64,000 bases of DNA. It comes from Methanoplanus limicola DSM 2279. GTDB lineage: Archaea; Halobacteriota; Methanomicrobia; Methanomicrobiales; Methanomicrobiaceae. Below, piece after piece: positions 9,818-20,147 of this stretch. The position numbers and the translations under genes are program-made. Each line of letters starts with the position of its first letter. The stretch's first letter is position 1. Below the pieces are notes generated by a model. That model was not told the origin of the DNA, did not search any database, and was given only the letters and a program-made list of their open reading frames with translations. Location: contig NZ_CM001436.1 of assembly GCF_000243255.1 (NCBI RefSeq), forward strand, positions 2,810,743-2,874,742, written 5' to 3'.

Positions 9818-10914
9818 CGCGTACTGTATTTATGCAGGGGAATTATGCCTCTGCTGAAGGAGCAATCGCTGCCGGATGTGACTTTTTCGGCGGTTATCCG
9901 ATAACACCATCGACAGAAGTTGCTGAACAGATGGCACTGCGCCTTCCGAAGATGAACAGGACATTTATCCAGATGGAAGATGAGATTGCCAGCATATCCG
10001 CGGTAATCGGCGCATCATGGACAGGTGCAAGGGCAATGACAGCAACCAGCGGCCCCGGATTCTCCCTCATGATGGAGAACCTCGGATACGCCGTCATGAC
10101 CGAGACCCCGCTTGTCGTGGTCAATATCCAGAGAGGCGGCCCTTCAACAGGACAGCCAACAATGTCGGCACAGGGTGACATGATGCAGTGCAGATATGGC
10201 TCCCATGGCGATTATTCAATAATCGCACTCACACCGTCAACTGTTCAGGAGATGTTTGACCTCACTGTAAAAGCTTTCAATCTTGCCGACCGTTTCAGAT
10301 GCCCGGTATTCCTGATGTCAGACGAGACGATCGGGCACATGAGAGAGAAGATCACCATCCCTGACTCTGTGGAGATTATCCGGAGAAAACCGTTGAAGGA
10401 AGGCATGCTTCCTTTTGAACCGGAAGAAGACGGAGTGCCGGGATTTCCGGAATTCGGGAAAGGCTACAGGACCCATGTGACAGGACTGACCCACAATATG
10501 AAAGGGTATCCTGACGCCACAGACTGTGAAGTCCATGCAAACCTTGTAAAAAGGCTTAACAGCAAGATTGAATCCAAAAAAGTGGAGATTGCAGACTTTG
10601 ACTTAGTCAACTCATCTGCTGAGATTGTCTTTGTCACATACGGCCCCGCCACACGAACGGTCAGGCAGCTGATGAAGGACAGAAGCGACATCCTGATAGG
10701 TCATCTCAACATGAGAATGGTCTGGCCATTCCCGGACCATGCACTCGCTGAATTTTCCAATGCAAAAGTCTTCATAGTCCCGGAGATGAACCTCGGACAG
10801 ATCGCAGGCGAGGTGAAGAAGAGCACAGATGTGCCGGTAATATCTGTTCCAAAGATCGGCGGTGAGATGCACACACCCACAGAACTCATGAATGTAATGG
10901 AGGACTTCCTTTGA
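9814..10914 (+). CDS. korA: 2-oxoglutarate:ferredoxin oxidoreductase, alpha subunit
   Basis: The alpha subunit (366 residues) provides the pyrimidine-binding part of the thiamine-diphosphate site of the CoA-acylating 2-oxoacid oxidoreductase. GNYASAEGAIAAGCDFFGGYPITPSTE at the N-terminus and TATSGPGFSLMMEN are diagnostic. In methanogens it makes 2-oxoglutarate from succinyl-CoA, CO2 and reduced ferredoxin. It starts at TTG within the korD stop (ATTGA), a coupled start. The neighbouring sucCD and fumarase genes support 2-oxoglutarate over pyruvate or indolepyruvate as substrate. Confidence 0.93.
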   Translation: MTRTVFMQGNYASAEGAIAAGCDFFGGYPITPSTEVAEQMALRLPKMNRTFIQMEDEIASISAVIGASWTGARAMTATSGPGFSLMMENLGYAVMTETPLVVVNIQRGGPSTGQPTMSAQGDMMQCRYGSHGDYSIIALTPSTVQEMFDLTVKAFNLADRFRCPVFLMSDETIGHMREKITIPDSVEIIRRKPLKEGMLPFEPEEDGVPGFPEFGKGYRTHVTGLTHNMKGYPDATDCEVHANLVKRLNSKIESKKVEIADFDLVNSSAEIVFVTYGPATRTVRQLMKDRSDILIGHLNMRMVWPFPDHALAEFSNAKVFIVPEMNLGQIAGEVKKSTDVPVISVPKIGGEMHTPTELMNVMEDFL

Positions 10915-11708
10915 GCAGTGACATAAACGACTGGCTCCGTCAGGACAGGCTCCCTCACATATACTGCACAGGGTGCGGAAACGGCACTGTCATAAACTGC
11001 ACGCTAAGCGCCGTCACACAGATGGGATGGGAGATAGACGATACAGTGTTTGTATCCGGAATCGGATGCTCATCACGTGCTCCGGGATATATATCCACAG
11101 ATTCCCTGCATACAACCCACGGGCGTGCACTTGCCTTTGCAACCGGAGTTAAGATGGCAAAACCTGAACTGAATGTGGTTGTATTCACAGGTGACGGAGA
11201 TCTCTCCGCAATAGGCGGAAACCACTTCATTCATGCCTGCCGGAGAAATATCGACATGACAGTCATCTGCATAAACAATATGATCTACGGCATGACAGGC
11301 GGTCAGGGAAGTCCCTGTACACCGGAAGGAAAGTTCTCTTCCACAACGCCATACGGCGCCCATGAACCTGCCTTTGACCTCGCAGAACTCGCTGCTGCGG
11401 CGGGGGCCAACTACTCTGCACGCTGGACAGCTTACCACGTAAAACAGCTCACAGATGCGATAAAAACCGGGCTTGAAAAACCAGGGTTCTCATTCATCGA
11501 GTCTATGACACAGTGTCCCACCTCATACGGCAGAAGAAACAAACTCAGAACCGCATCGGATATGATCGAATATATGAGAACAAATGCACTCCTGCTTTCA
11601 AAAAAGAGAAGAATGGAAGAGAGGGGGGAGGAAATTCCGGCAGAAAAATTCACAGTCGGTGAGTTTGTAAACCGGAATAAACCTGCAATGGGGGTGCCGG
11701 ATAAATGA
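10911..11708 (+). CDS. korB: 2-oxoglutarate:ferredoxin oxidoreductase, beta subunit
   Basis: The 265-residue beta subunit binds the diphosphate of thiamine diphosphate: the GDGD motif in VVFTGDGDLSAIGGNHF (about 97-113) is followed by the INN element. IYCTGCGNGTV near the N-terminus and the Cys residues there fit the family's Fe-S or structural site. It begins at a TTG overlapping the korA stop and ends overlapping the korC ATG. Functional assignment follows the operon. Confidence 0.93.
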   Translation: MSSDINDWLRQDRLPHIYCTGCGNGTVINCTLSAVTQMGWEIDDTVFVSGIGCSSRAPGYISTDSLHTTHGRALAFATGVKMAKPELNVVVFTGDGDLSAIGGNHFIHACRRNIDMTVICINNMIYGMTGGQGSPCTPEGKFSSTTPYGAHEPAFDLAELAAAAGANYSARWTAYHVKQLTDAIKTGLEKPGFSFIESMTQCPTSYGRRNKLRTASDMIEYMRTNALLLSKKRRMEERGEEIPAEKFTVGEFVNRNKPAMGVPDK

Positions 11709-12247
11709 GACATGAAGTTCTCTTTTCAGGATTCGGGGGACAGGGAATTATACTGTCCGCTGTAATTCTCGGAAAAGCTGCGGCGATATATGACGGTAAA
11801 TTTGCAGTCCAGACACAGGTGTACGGCCCTGAAGCAAGGGGCGGAGCCTCCATGAGTGCAGACATCATCGATGACGAGGAGATATTATACCCGAAGGTGA
11901 GCAGTCCGGATATTTACGTAATTATGTCACAGCAGGGATATGAAAAATACGGGACAGAAGCAGAGCAGACGGACTGCATGCTCATCGACTCAGGACTGGT
12001 CTTCTCACGCCCGGAGTGTAAATACTTCGAGATACCTGCAACCGAAGAAGCCAAGAACAGTCTGGGCAGACCGATTGTTGCAAATATCATAATGCTCGGC
12101 AGTCTTGTCGCGGCAACAGGTGTTGTGAGCAGAGAGGCAATTGAGATGGCAGTGCTCGACAGCGTACCCAAAGGGACCGAACAGCTCAACTTAAAGGCAC
12201 TGAATGCAGGATTTGAATTAATAGACAAAGGAGGAGTTCTCGATTGA
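11705..12247 (+). CDS. korC: 2-oxoglutarate:ferredoxin oxidoreductase, gamma subunit
   Basis: The 180-residue gamma subunit has the diagnostic N-terminus LFSGFGGQGIILSA and the block QTQVYGPEARGGAS that binds CoA in this superfamily. It overlaps korB by four bases (ATGA) and sucC by four. All four Kor subunits are present and full length. Confidence 0.93.
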   Translation: MRHEVLFSGFGGQGIILSAVILGKAAAIYDGKFAVQTQVYGPEARGGASMSADIIDDEEILYPKVSSPDIYVIMSQQGYEKYGTEAEQTDCMLIDSGLVFSRPECKYFEIPATEEAKNSLGRPIVANIIMLGSLVAATGVVSREAIEMAVLDSVPKGTEQLNLKALNAGFELIDKGGVLD

Positions 12248-13332
12248 AACTGCTTGAATACGAAGCCAAAGATATTTTCAGGGAATATAACATTCCGGTA
12301 GCGAAGGGATACACTGTAAAGAGTGCCGGCGGGATAGACGGACGTGAGAAGGACTTTGGAGATGAGGTCGTCTTAAAGGCCCAGATTGATGTCGGAGGAA
12401 GGGGCAAGGCCGGCGGAATCATCATCACAAAAACCGGTGATGTCATGCAGGAGGCCTCCAGACTCTTTGCAAAGGAGATCAAAGGAATTCCGGTTGATAA
12501 GATACTCATTGAGGAGAAACTTCCGATCTTAAAGGAATATTACGTCAGTATTACAATTGACCGTGCAAAGAAAATGCCGGTCATCCTCTTCTCCTCAGAC
12601 GGCGGTGTCGAAATAGAGGAGACCGCAAAGAAAAACCCTGACGCAATCCAGACCGTAAGAATCACTCCGATTCTCCATGAAATTCCGGATTTTATGATGA
12701 GAAGGCTCTTAAAGGACGCACCAAAGGAGTTAGCACCGGCAATAAACTCACTGTACAGGGTATTTTGTGAGAAAGATGCACTGCTGGCAGAGATAAATCC
12801 TCTGGTAGTCACTGAAAAAGGAGTCTATGCCGCGGACGCAAAGCTTGTAATAGATGACAATGCCCTCTACAGGCAGGGCATAAAGGTAAACCGCGACCTT
12901 ACGGACCGGGAGAGAAGGGCAGAAGAGTTCGGATTCTCATATGTCGAGCTGGAAGGTTCAATCGGAGTTATAGGAAACGGTGCCGGGCTTACGATGTCCA
13001 CCCTTGACCTAATCGAATACTACGGCGGAAAGGCAGCAAACTTCCTCGATGTCGGAGGAGGGGCGGCACGCGACAGAGTACGCAATGCAGTACAGCTTGT
13101 ATCCGAAATGCCGGGTGTGAAGGTCATAGTCGTAAACCTCCTCGGAGGCATTACAAGATGTGATGAAGTCGCCGCCGGAATAATTGATGCAGGCGTGCCT
13201 CAGAAGGTGATCGTCCGCCTTGCCGGAACAAATGAGCATGCCGGAAAAGAGATGTTAAAAGAGAAGGGGTACGATATGCTCGACACCATGGAAGATGTCG
13301 TAAAAACCGCTGTGGAGGTTGCAGAAGAATGA
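12244..13332 (+). CDS. sucC: succinyl-CoA synthetase, beta subunit (ADP-forming type)
   Basis: The 362-residue beta subunit carries an N-terminal ATP-grasp domain (LLEYEAKDIFREYNIPVAKG, then QIDVGGRGKAGG) and a C-terminal flavodoxin-like domain (NFLDVGGGA, then LLGGITRCDEVA). It catalyses the ATP-driven formation of succinyl-CoA with SucD. The start is a TTG overlapping the end of korC. The position directly behind Kor couples succinyl-CoA production to its reductive carboxylation. A related acyl-CoA synthetase is possible but less likely. Confidence 0.93.
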   Translation: MKLLEYEAKDIFREYNIPVAKGYTVKSAGGIDGREKDFGDEVVLKAQIDVGGRGKAGGIIITKTGDVMQEASRLFAKEIKGIPVDKILIEEKLPILKEYYVSITIDRAKKMPVILFSSDGGVEIEETAKKNPDAIQTVRITPILHEIPDFMMRRLLKDAPKELAPAINSLYRVFCEKDALLAEINPLVVTEKGVYAADAKLVIDDNALYRQGIKVNRDLTDRERRAEEFGFSYVELEGSIGVIGNGAGLTMSTLDLIEYYGGKAANFLDVGGGAARDRVRNAVQLVSEMPGVKVIVVNLLGGITRCDEVAAGIIDAGVPQKVIVRLAGTNEHAGKEMLKEKGYDMLDTMEDVVKTAVEVAEE

Positions 13333-14195
13333 TATACGGAGATAAGAAGACCCCTGTGATAGTCCAGGGTGCAACCGGAAAGCAGGGTGCATTCCACATT
13401 GACCTCATGAACCGCTACGCCGATGAAGTAGGAGGAAGAGGGGTTGTTGCAGGAGTTACACCCGGAAAGGGCGGACAGGAAGTGAACGGAGTTCCGGTGT
13501 ACAACTCAGTACGGGAGGCCCTGACAGAGCATGATGCAGAGGTGAGCGTACTCTTTGTGCCGGCGTTCGCAGCCGGAGATTCGATCATGGAAGCGGCATA
13601 CAACGGCATAGAGACTGTCGTTGCAATCACAGAGCATATACCGGTCCATGACGCCATGTGTGCAATATCATATGCAAAGATGGAAGGGTGCAGTGTAATC
13701 GGGCCAAACTGTCCCGGCATTCTCTCACCCGGAGAGATCAAACTTGGCATAATGCCCGCACACCTTGCAATGCCCGGAAATACAGGCATCATCTCAAGAA
13801 GCGGAACACTCACCTACGAGGTTGTCAGTGAACTCTCAAGGGCAGGCATAGGCCAGAGCAGCATTGTGGGCATCGGTGGCGACCCTGTAATCGGCCAGAC
13901 ATTTGTCGATGTCCTTGAGAGATTTGAGAAAGACCGGCAGACAAAGGCAGTAGTTCTCATCGGTGAAGTGGGAGGCAATCTTGAGGAGGAGGGTGCATCG
14001 TACACCAGCCTGCCGATTGTTGCATACATTGCAGGAGTATCCGCACCGCCTGAGAAGAGAATGGGGCATGCAGGTGCAATCGTTGCCGGAGGAGAGGATG
14101 ACGCAAAATCAAAGATCAGGCGTCTTGAGGACATAGGGATTACGATTGCCAAAAAGCCCTCAGATATTCCCGAACTGATTGAAGAGATGATCTGA
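13329..14195 (+). CDS. sucD: succinyl-CoA synthetase, alpha subunit
   Basis: The 288-residue alpha subunit has the CoA-binding Rossmann fold (VQGATGKQGAFH, about 12-23) and the active-site histidine His247 in MGHAGAIV, which is transiently phosphorylated. GPNCPGIL and GEVGGNLEE are family blocks. It overlaps sucC by four bases (ATGA) and is the last gene of the kor-suc operon. Confidence 0.95.
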   Translation: MIYGDKKTPVIVQGATGKQGAFHIDLMNRYADEVGGRGVVAGVTPGKGGQEVNGVPVYNSVREALTEHDAEVSVLFVPAFAAGDSIMEAAYNGIETVVAITEHIPVHDAMCAISYAKMEGCSVIGPNCPGILSPGEIKLGIMPAHLAMPGNTGIISRSGTLTYEVVSELSRAGIGQSSIVGIGGDPVIGQTFVDVLERFEKDRQTKAVVLIGEVGGNLEEEGASYTSLPIVAYIAGVSAPPEKRMGHAGAIVAGGEDDAKSKIRRLEDIGITIAKKPSDIPELIEEMI

Positions 14196-14306
14196 AGCCC
14201 GGATGGTTTTGGACAAAAAACAAATTACCCGGAAAATATTATACCCGCGAATACCGGCATCTTAAAGGAGAGGATAAAAACGGCTGAAAACTGCACAGAG
14301 AAAGCT

Positions 14307-15092
14307 ATGGTGATGATGAAAAGCGCAGAGAAGATTGCAGAGGAGATAGGAGCAAAAGCGATAGTCTCCTTCATGAGAGATATTGAATTTGAATCTGAAA
14401 TTCCGGTAATAAAAGTAGAGGACCTCCAGCTTGACGTCTTAAAAGACCTGACAATGCACGACATCCTTGAAATTTCTGAGAAGCATCTTCATGATGCCGC
14501 TGTTCAGATATATCTCCTCAAAAATTTTGCAGAAGGACAGGTAGTTGCAGTATTCCCCTACGCCCTTGTGATATATGACATCGATCAGGGGAAAAATTTC
14601 ATCGACCTGAAATCCTTTGAAGACCTGATACCCCGTGAAATAATGTCGGCCGTCCTCAGGCTCGCACTCAATATCGCGATTGAGGGACGTGAAGGAAGAC
14701 CCATCGGCACAGCATTTATCATGGGTGACCCGGAGAAGATACTTGCTCATTCATACCAGGCGATAATCAACCCGTATAAAGGTCAGGTGGAAGAGGACTG
14801 CGATATAAAAAACGAGAACAACTGGGAGAGCATCAAGGAGATTGCACAGATAGACGGAGTCTTTGTAATTAATGAAACAGGGCATGTTGTCTCAGCCGGA
14901 AGATACCTCAATATAAATACCGCCTCAAATAATCTTCCCGGAGGGATGGGAGGACGGCACCTTGCCACTGCGGCGATAACACTTGATATCCCGGTTATCG
15001 GGGTGACAGTCTCTGAATCCGGAGGAGTTGTCAGGGTATTCCGTGACGGGAAATGCGCAATAACCATCAGATCTGATGTCAGAATCAGATAG
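14307..15092 (+). CDS. dacZ: diadenylate cyclase (archaeal DacZ type, DisA_N domain)
   Basis: The C-terminal half is a DisA_N domain that condenses two ATP into cyclic di-AMP: the DGA-like motif is DGVFVINETG (Asp183) and the RH motif is GGRHLATAA (Arg217, His218). The N-terminal half matches the extra domain of archaeal DacZ. The ATG at 14307 gives 261 residues, but the frame stays open and codon-like back to the sucD stop without an ATG or GTG; an ATG at 14203 lies in another frame and would join if the A-run at 14215-14220 had one more base. The true N-terminus is therefore uncertain. Confidence 0.85.
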   Translation: MVMMKSAEKIAEEIGAKAIVSFMRDIEFESEIPVIKVEDLQLDVLKDLTMHDILEISEKHLHDAAVQIYLLKNFAEGQVVAVFPYALVIYDIDQGKNFIDLKSFEDLIPREIMSAVLRLALNIAIEGREGRPIGTAFIMGDPEKILAHSYQAIINPYKGQVEEDCDIKNENNWESIKEIAQIDGVFVINETGHVVSAGRYLNINTASNNLPGGMGGRHLATAAITLDIPVIGVTVSESGGVVRVFRDGKCAITIRSDVRIR

Positions 15093-15292
15093 CCCGGACA
15101 AAAACCACAAAAACCACAATAATAATATTATTATTGCCTACAATAATTCTTTCACTTTTTTCACCGGAATTTTAGAGAGAATATACCTGTCTGTCTCATA
15201 AAATTACTGACAATCATAAATGTCGTGAGAAAATATATTTATACAATAATTACTAAATTTTAGAATATTATATAGGAGATTGAGAATTCAAT
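15093..15292 (+). promoter_or_regulatory. metK promoter region
   Basis: A very A+T-rich gap. A TATA-like ATATATTTATAC (about 15232-15243) lies about 50-60 bp before the metK ATG, and TAGGAG at about 15271-15276 is a Shine-Dalgarno-like site. A palindromic AATAATATTATT occurs at 15120-15131, just after dacZ, with unknown role. No gene is seen. Confidence 0.45.
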
Positions 15293-16498
15293 ATGCCAAG
15301 AAATATTTCAGTAGAGCGACTGACACAGACACCAATTGAAAAGCAGCAGATCGAGATTGCCGAGAGAAAGTGCATCGGACATCCTGACAGTATTGCAGAC
15401 GGAATTGCAGAGGCTGTATCAAAGGCACTCTCAAAAGCGTACCTCGAAGAGTGCGATGCAGTCCTTCACCACAACACTGACCAGGGTGAGATCGTTGCCG
15501 GAGAATCTATGCCGAAGTTCGGCGGCGGAGATATACTCAGGCCGGTCTATGTGCTCCTGACAGGACGCGCAACAAAGAACTATGAAGGCAAGAGCATCCC
15601 GACCGATTCAATAGCACTGAAAGCTGCACGCGATTACATCAAAGAGACTCTCCGGTTTATTGACATGGACAGTGACGTAATTGTTGACTGCCGCATGGGT
15701 GTCGGATCATCAGACTTAAGGGACGTATTTAAAGCCTGCAACAACAACCCAATCCCGCATGCAAACGATACATCATTTGGTATAGGTCACGCCCCCTTCA
15801 GTGACCTTGAAAAAATAATTCTCAATGTAAGCGAGCACATTGACGGAAATGTCAGGCCAAAAAAGCCAGTTATAGGCACAGACATTAAGATCATGGGACT
15901 CAGGGAGAAAGATGACATCTCACTTACACTATGTGTGCCGATGGTAGACAGATTCTGCTCCGGAATGGATGATTACAACGAAGCAAAGGCATTCATGGTT
16001 GAGGAAGTCCGGAAAGTCGCATCCGCTTCCACAGACAGAAAGGTAAACGTATTCGTAAATACCGGCGACAACCCTGAAAACGGCAGCATCTTCCTTACAG
16101 TGACCGGAACTTCAGCCGAGATGGGTGATGACGGAAGTGTCGGCAGAGGAAACCGCTGCAACGGACTTATCACACCACAGCGCCCGATGAGCATGGAAGC
16201 CACAAGCGGCAAAAATCCAATCAACCACATAGGAAAGATATACAACCTTCTTTCAACAGAGATCGCAAAGGAATGTGTTGCAAAGGTTGACGGGATTGAT
16301 GACCTCTACATCAGGCTGCTCTCACAGATCGGAAAGCCGATCGATCAGCCGCTTGTTGCAAGCGCACAATATATCTACAACGGCGACGGCAGCGAATCTG
16401 TAATTGAGAAGGAGATTAACGCAATAATTGACGATAATCTTGCTGACATCAGAACAATTACCGAGCGCGTCATACGCGGTGAATTAAAGACATTCTAA
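15293..16498 (+). CDS. metK: S-adenosylmethionine synthetase, archaeal type
   Basis: The 401-residue enzyme makes S-adenosylmethionine from methionine and ATP. It belongs to the archaeal MAT family, distinct from bacterial Met[21 protein letters not shown] near the N-terminus, [14 protein letters not shown], and [23 protein letters not shown] toward the C-terminus are diagnostic. Length is typical. It is followed 21 bases later by hisG. Confidence 0.97.
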   Translation: MPRNISVERLTQTPIEKQQIEIAERKCIGHPDSIADGIAEAVSKALSKAYLEECDAVLHHNTDQGEIVAGESMPKFGGGDILRPVYVLLTGRATKNYEGKSIPTDSIALKAARDYIKETLRFIDMDSDVIVDCRMGVGSSDLRDVFKACNNNPIPHANDTSFGIGHAPFSDLEKIILNVSEHIDGNVRPKKPVIGTDIKIMGLREKDDISLTLCVPMVDRFCSGMDDYNEAKAFMVEEVRKVASASTDRKVNVFVNTGDNPENGSIFLTVTGTSAEMGDDGSVGRGNRCNGLITPQRPMSMEATSGKNPINHIGKIYNLLSTEIAKECVAKVDGIDDLYIRLLSQIGKPIDQPLVASAQYIYNGDGSESVIEKEINAIIDDNLADIRTITERVIRGELKTF

Positions 16499-16519
16499 TT
16501 ACAAACTCTTTTTTGATCT

Positions 16520-17404
16520 ATGAATACAAGGCAAACAGAGAAGAGAATTCTCCGTCTTGCAATTCCAAACAAAGGCAGAATTGCAGACCCAATCATTGAA
16601 CTCATCGAGGACAGCGGACTGATTCTGCAAAACAGCGTCAGCAGAAAGCTGATTACCGGGACATCAGACCCTGCAATAGAAGTCCTGTTTGCGCGTCCGG
16701 TTGACATCCCGGCCTATGTAGCAAGCGGTGCGGCAGACCTTGGTATTACCGGCAGGGATATGGTTATGGAGAGAGGTGCAGATGTCGAAGAACTTATGGA
16801 CCTTAAATCCGGAAAGGCAACCCTTGTGATCGCCGTCCCTGAGGACTCAGATATAGCAGATGTAAGAGATCTCGACGGCAAAAAGATTGCAACTGAATTT
16901 CCGGGGATATGCGAGAGATATTTCAGGGATGAAAAACTAAGCGTCTCAATTGTATCTGTCGGCGGAGCATGCGAAGCGGCACCATACCTTGGAATCGCCG
17001 ATGCAATCGTTGACCTCTCAAGTTCAGGCAACACAATAAGGACGAACAACCTGAGGGTTATCTCGGAAATTTTAGTCTCAACAACAATACTCATAGCAAA
17101 CAGGGATGCACAGAAGATCTACAGTGAAAAGATAGCTGAATTCTGCCTTGCAATTGAGAGTGTAATGCGTGCAAAGGGTAAGAAGTACCTGATGATGAAT
17201 GTCCACAGAGAGGCGCTTGAAGCTGTCAGAAATGTCCTGCCCGGACTTTCAGGGCCGACGGTTATGGATGTGGCCTCAGAGGACAATCTGGTGGCTGTGC
17301 ATGCCGTTGTATCGGAAGATCATCTGTATGGTCTTGTCAGCAGCCTGAAAAACGCAGGTGCAAGAGACATCCTTGTTGTCCCTATCGAAAGAATGATCAG
17401 GTGA
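16520..17404 (+). CDS. hisG: ATP phosphoribosyltransferase, long form
   Basis: HisG catalyses the first, feedback-inhibited step of histidine synthesis. The 294-residue protein has the catalytic PRPP-binding block [17 protein letters not shown] and the N-terminal [10 protein letters not shown]. The C-terminal segment after about residue 215 matches the regulatory domain of the long (HisZ-independent) form. It leads a hisG-hisA-hisB cluster. Confidence 0.96.
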   Translation: MNTRQTEKRILRLAIPNKGRIADPIIELIEDSGLILQNSVSRKLITGTSDPAIEVLFARPVDIPAYVASGAADLGITGRDMVMERGADVEELMDLKSGKATLVIAVPEDSDIADVRDLDGKKIATEFPGICERYFRDEKLSVSIVSVGGACEAAPYLGIADAIVDLSSSGNTIRTNNLRVISEILVSTTILIANRDAQKIYSEKIAEFCLAIESVMRAKGKKYLMMNVHREALEAVRNVLPGLSGPTVMDVASEDNLVAVHAVVSEDHLYGLVSSLKNAGARDILVVPIERMIR

Positions 17405-17411
17405 TTTGACC

Positions 17412-18122
17412 GTGAAGATATTTCCTGCAGTTGATATCCTGGGCGGGCAGTGCGTTCAGCTTGTGCAGGGCAGAAAGGAGAGTTCCAGAAGATACGGTGA
17501 CCCTCTGAAGTGTGCATCCGGGTGGATAGAAGAGGGTGCCGACTGCCTGCACATCATAAACCTCGACGGCGCATTCGGTGATGCCGGGAAGAATGCAGGG
17601 ATCATCAGGGAAATAATTGATGAGACCGGAGTCTTCATTCAGCTCGGAGGCGGCATCAGAAGCATCACAGATGCCTCAGGATGGCTGAATACCGGTGTGG
17701 ACAGAGTTATCATAGGGACAATGGCAGTAAAGGAACCTGAGACTGTCAGAACCCTTGCCGATGAGTGGGGCAGTGAGAGAATCTGTGCCGGAGTGGACGC
17801 TAAGGACGGGCAGGTCGTCGTTAAGGGATGGGAAGAGTCTGCGGGTGACTACCTCTCATGGGCAGAAAAATTTGAGGAACTCGGAGCCGGGTCACTGCTC
17901 TATACCAATGTTGATGTTGAAGGCCTTGAGAGAGGCATATCGTCAGAACCTGTCCGTGACCTCATATCAAAGACAAAAATTCCGGTGATAGCCTCCGGCG
18001 GTGTGACCTCAACCGAAGATGTAAAGGTTTTGTATGACATGGGTGCAGGAGGAGTTGTCCTCGGGTCTGCACTTTACAGTGGTAAGATTAACTTTAAGGA
18101 TGCACTGGAAGTGATAAGATGA
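17412..18122 (+). CDS. hisA: ProFAR isomerase
   Basis: HisA, a beta/alpha barrel, isomerises ProFAR in histidine synthesis. [17 protein letters not shown] holds the first catalytic Asp, and the second half has [15 protein letters not shown] chose the GTG at 17412 because AGGTGA lies seven bases before it and the protein then starts VKIFPAVD as in homologues; a TTG at 17406 is the alternative. It overlaps hisB by four bases. Confidence 0.95.
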   Translation: MKIFPAVDILGGQCVQLVQGRKESSRRYGDPLKCASGWIEEGADCLHIINLDGAFGDAGKNAGIIREIIDETGVFIQLGGGIRSITDASGWLNTGVDRVIIGTMAVKEPETVRTLADEWGSERICAGVDAKDGQVVVKGWEESAGDYLSWAEKFEELGAGSLLYTNVDVEGLERGISSEPVRDLISKTKIPVIASGGVTSTEDVKVLYDMGAGGVVLGSALYSGKINFKDALEVIR

Positions 18123-18697
18123 GAAAGGCTGAAGTTAAAAGAGAGACCTCTGAAACGGAAATATCCGTAACCTTTGACCCTGACGGAAGCGGTTCTGTCA
18201 GCTCAGATACGGGAATTCCGTTTCTGGACCACATGATAAATGCCATGGGAAAGCATGGCGGTTTTGATCTGGATATAAAGGCCAAAGGGGACCTTGAGAT
18301 CGACTGCCACCACACGATGGAGGACATCGGAATCGTACTGGGGCTTGCAGTCCGGAAATCTGCCGGAGAGAAGAGAGGCATTAAGAGGTTTGCACATACA
18401 GCAGTCCCTATGGACGAGGCAATAGCCCATGTTACGCTTGACTTCGGCGGGCGCTTCTACCTTGTCATGAAAGGTGAATTTTCCGGCAGGGACATCTCAT
18501 CCATACCCCCGGATATGTTTGAGCACTTCTTCTACAGCCTCTGCTCAAACGCAGGAATAACGGCCCACATTACATTTGAAGGTAAAAACGACCATCACAT
18601 ATGTGAAGCGATCTTTAAAGCCTTTGGAGTGGCTCTGGGCGACTCTGTGAGGATTGTGGAAGGAAAAGGCGTCCCAAGCACAAAGGGTGTCCTGTAA
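18119..18697 (+). CDS. hisB: imidazoleglycerol-phosphate dehydratase
   Basis: The 192-residue HisB dehydrates imidazoleglycerol phosphate using two metals bound by two histidine-rich motifs: [10 protein letters not shown] (about 62-71) and, in the second half, [20 protein letters not shown] near residue 38 is also typical. Monofunctional, no phosphatase domain. A T-rich tract follows the stop. Confidence 0.96.
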   Translation: MRKAEVKRETSETEISVTFDPDGSGSVSSDTGIPFLDHMINAMGKHGGFDLDIKAKGDLEIDCHHTMEDIGIVLGLAVRKSAGEKRGIKRFAHTAVPMDEAIAHVTLDFGGRFYLVMKGEFSGRDISSIPPDMFEHFFYSLCSNAGITAHITFEGKNDHHICEAIFKAFGVALGDSVRIVEGKGVPSTKGVL

Positions 18698-18999
18698 AAA
18701 ATTATTTTACACGCAAAGGAAATTATAAACTAAATTATTTTTTCAGCAGAACAGTTCAGGCGTAATGCCCGGCACTGAATATTCTTATCGCCCACAAATT
18801 TACATTTTCTGTTTAAGGACCAGAAATTGCGGATACATTCCTGTAAAACATCCGGGCAGCATGAGAAGAGACGGCATCTTCATTTAAGCGAAGGATACAG
18901 TGACAGTATTTGCCGGCATCAGAAAAGATCTGCGGGCAATACCTAGGAAAATTTACGAAAACAGTTCGGAATATAATTTACTTTTTTAAAAAGAAGGTT
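18698..18999. other. intergenic region, no gene seen
   Basis: About 300 bases between convergent hisB and the histone gene. A short palindrome-like tract and T-rich runs occur next to both gene ends, suiting termination from both sides. No RNA gene, repeat or credible frame was found. Confidence 0.4.
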
Positions 19000-19206
19000 T
19001 CAGGCATTTACTGCCATATCAACATCTTCCTTCTTGATTGTCTTGCGTCCTGCATGCTGAGCATACTTTGCTGCCTCTGTTGTCAGAGTTGCAATGTACT
19101 CTTCTGCTGCGTCAACAATTGCCTGTGCTGCATCTGAACCGACTCTTTCTGCGCCGTGTTTCTTTGCAATTCTTACTACTGCTGCAATAGGTAGATCATT
19201 AGCCAT
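19000..19206 (-). CDS. archaeal histone (HMf-like)
   Basis: A 68-residue single histone fold that dimerises and wraps DNA. It starts MANDLPIAAVVRIAKKHGAERV, contains the loop and helix residues of HMf/HMt (GSDAAQAIVDAAEEY) and ends in RKTIKKEDVDMAV. Length is typical. On the minus strand TTTTTATAG (about 19236-19245) and GAGGTTG about ten bases before the ATG act as TATA box and ribosome-binding site. Confidence 0.97.
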   Translation of the reverse strand: MANDLPIAAVVRIAKKHGAERVGSDAAQAIVDAAEEYIATLTTEAAKYAQHAGRKTIKKEDVDMAVNA

Positions 19207-19400
19207 TAGAATTCAACCTCAAATGAAAGTATATCGGCAGCTATAAAAACCTTTTGGGATTAAACCGTGATTTCAACCTATTTCCATGAAAAATAGATTT
19301 AAACACGATAAATTGGATTTTATTAATAACACACCAAGATCACAAAAATAACCACATAATGACGCCAGAATAGAAAAATAAAGACATTTGCGAGCCAAAA

Positions 19401-20135
19401 CTATTCTGAGAGCGCTGAAGCGAGCAAAATGGCATTGGAATAATCTGGAGAGGCGCGCGAAGTATCCACAAATATTCTGTCGAGATTTACCACAGGTGCT
19501 CCATGTGCAAATCCGCCTCCAATCATGGTAAGTGTACGGAATATCAGGTTTCCGGAGATGCCGTCCGGAGCTATAATAATTCCATGATCTTTTATGGCAT
19601 CCTCGATAAGAATCTCGCAGTGATCTGAACCTGTAATCTTTGCCGCAAGTTCGGCATCTGCAAGGGAACGGTCCACCGCTGTGTGCCTTCCGGCATCACC
19701 ATAGCGCCCTCCGGAAAGTATCGCCACATTATCACTGATCCCGAACTTAGGGGCTATTTTACGTGAAAAATTTACAAAATCTATCTTTTCCCTGACAGTC
19801 CACCCCTCATCAACACCTACAGGTGCAAGAATAAACCGCCTGCCCCCCGGAGTTTCAAGAAATGCAACCCTCTTAAGTGAACAGCAGCCGGAAATTTCTT
19901 TTAAATACCCAAGAGTATGATTTGCCGGGAGTGTACCACGTACAGCCGCAGATATTTTACCGCTGTACAAATCCTGAATCATAGCCTCCCAGGGTTTTTC
20001 ACAGACAAAAGTATCACAGGAAGCATCAGATGCCCCCAAACTATAAACCCTTACATCAAAACTTTTGGAAGCCAGTTTTGAGACCTGCCCAAAGACCTTA
20101 CCCCCGTCATCCCCTGCCCCTATACCAATGATCAC
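19401..20135 (-). CDS. mmp4: methanogenesis marker protein 4 (MtxX-like)
   Basis: A 244-residue protein restricted to methanogens and distantly related to phosphate acyltransferases; it was earlier called MtxX, a presumed methyltransferase, but the biochemical role is unsettled. Recognised from the N-terminus [13 protein letters not shown], the [13 protein letters not shown] block and the C-terminal [21 protein letters not shown]. The start is a GTG. It lies 12 bp behind marker protein 2 on the same strand. Confidence 0.85.
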   Translation of the reverse strand: MIIGIGAGDDGGKVFGQVSKLASKSFDVRVYSLGASDASCDTFVCEKPWEAMIQDLYSGKISAAVRGTLPANHTLGYLKEISGCCSLKRVAFLETPGGRRFILAPVGVDEGWTVREKIDFVNFSRKIAPKFGISDNVAILSGGRYGDAGRHTAVDRSLADAELAAKITGSDHCEILIEDAIKDHGIIIAPDGISGNLIFRTLTMIGGGFAHGAPVVNLDRIFVDTSRASPDYSNAILLASALSE

Positions 20136-20147
20136 AAAAAATGCCTC

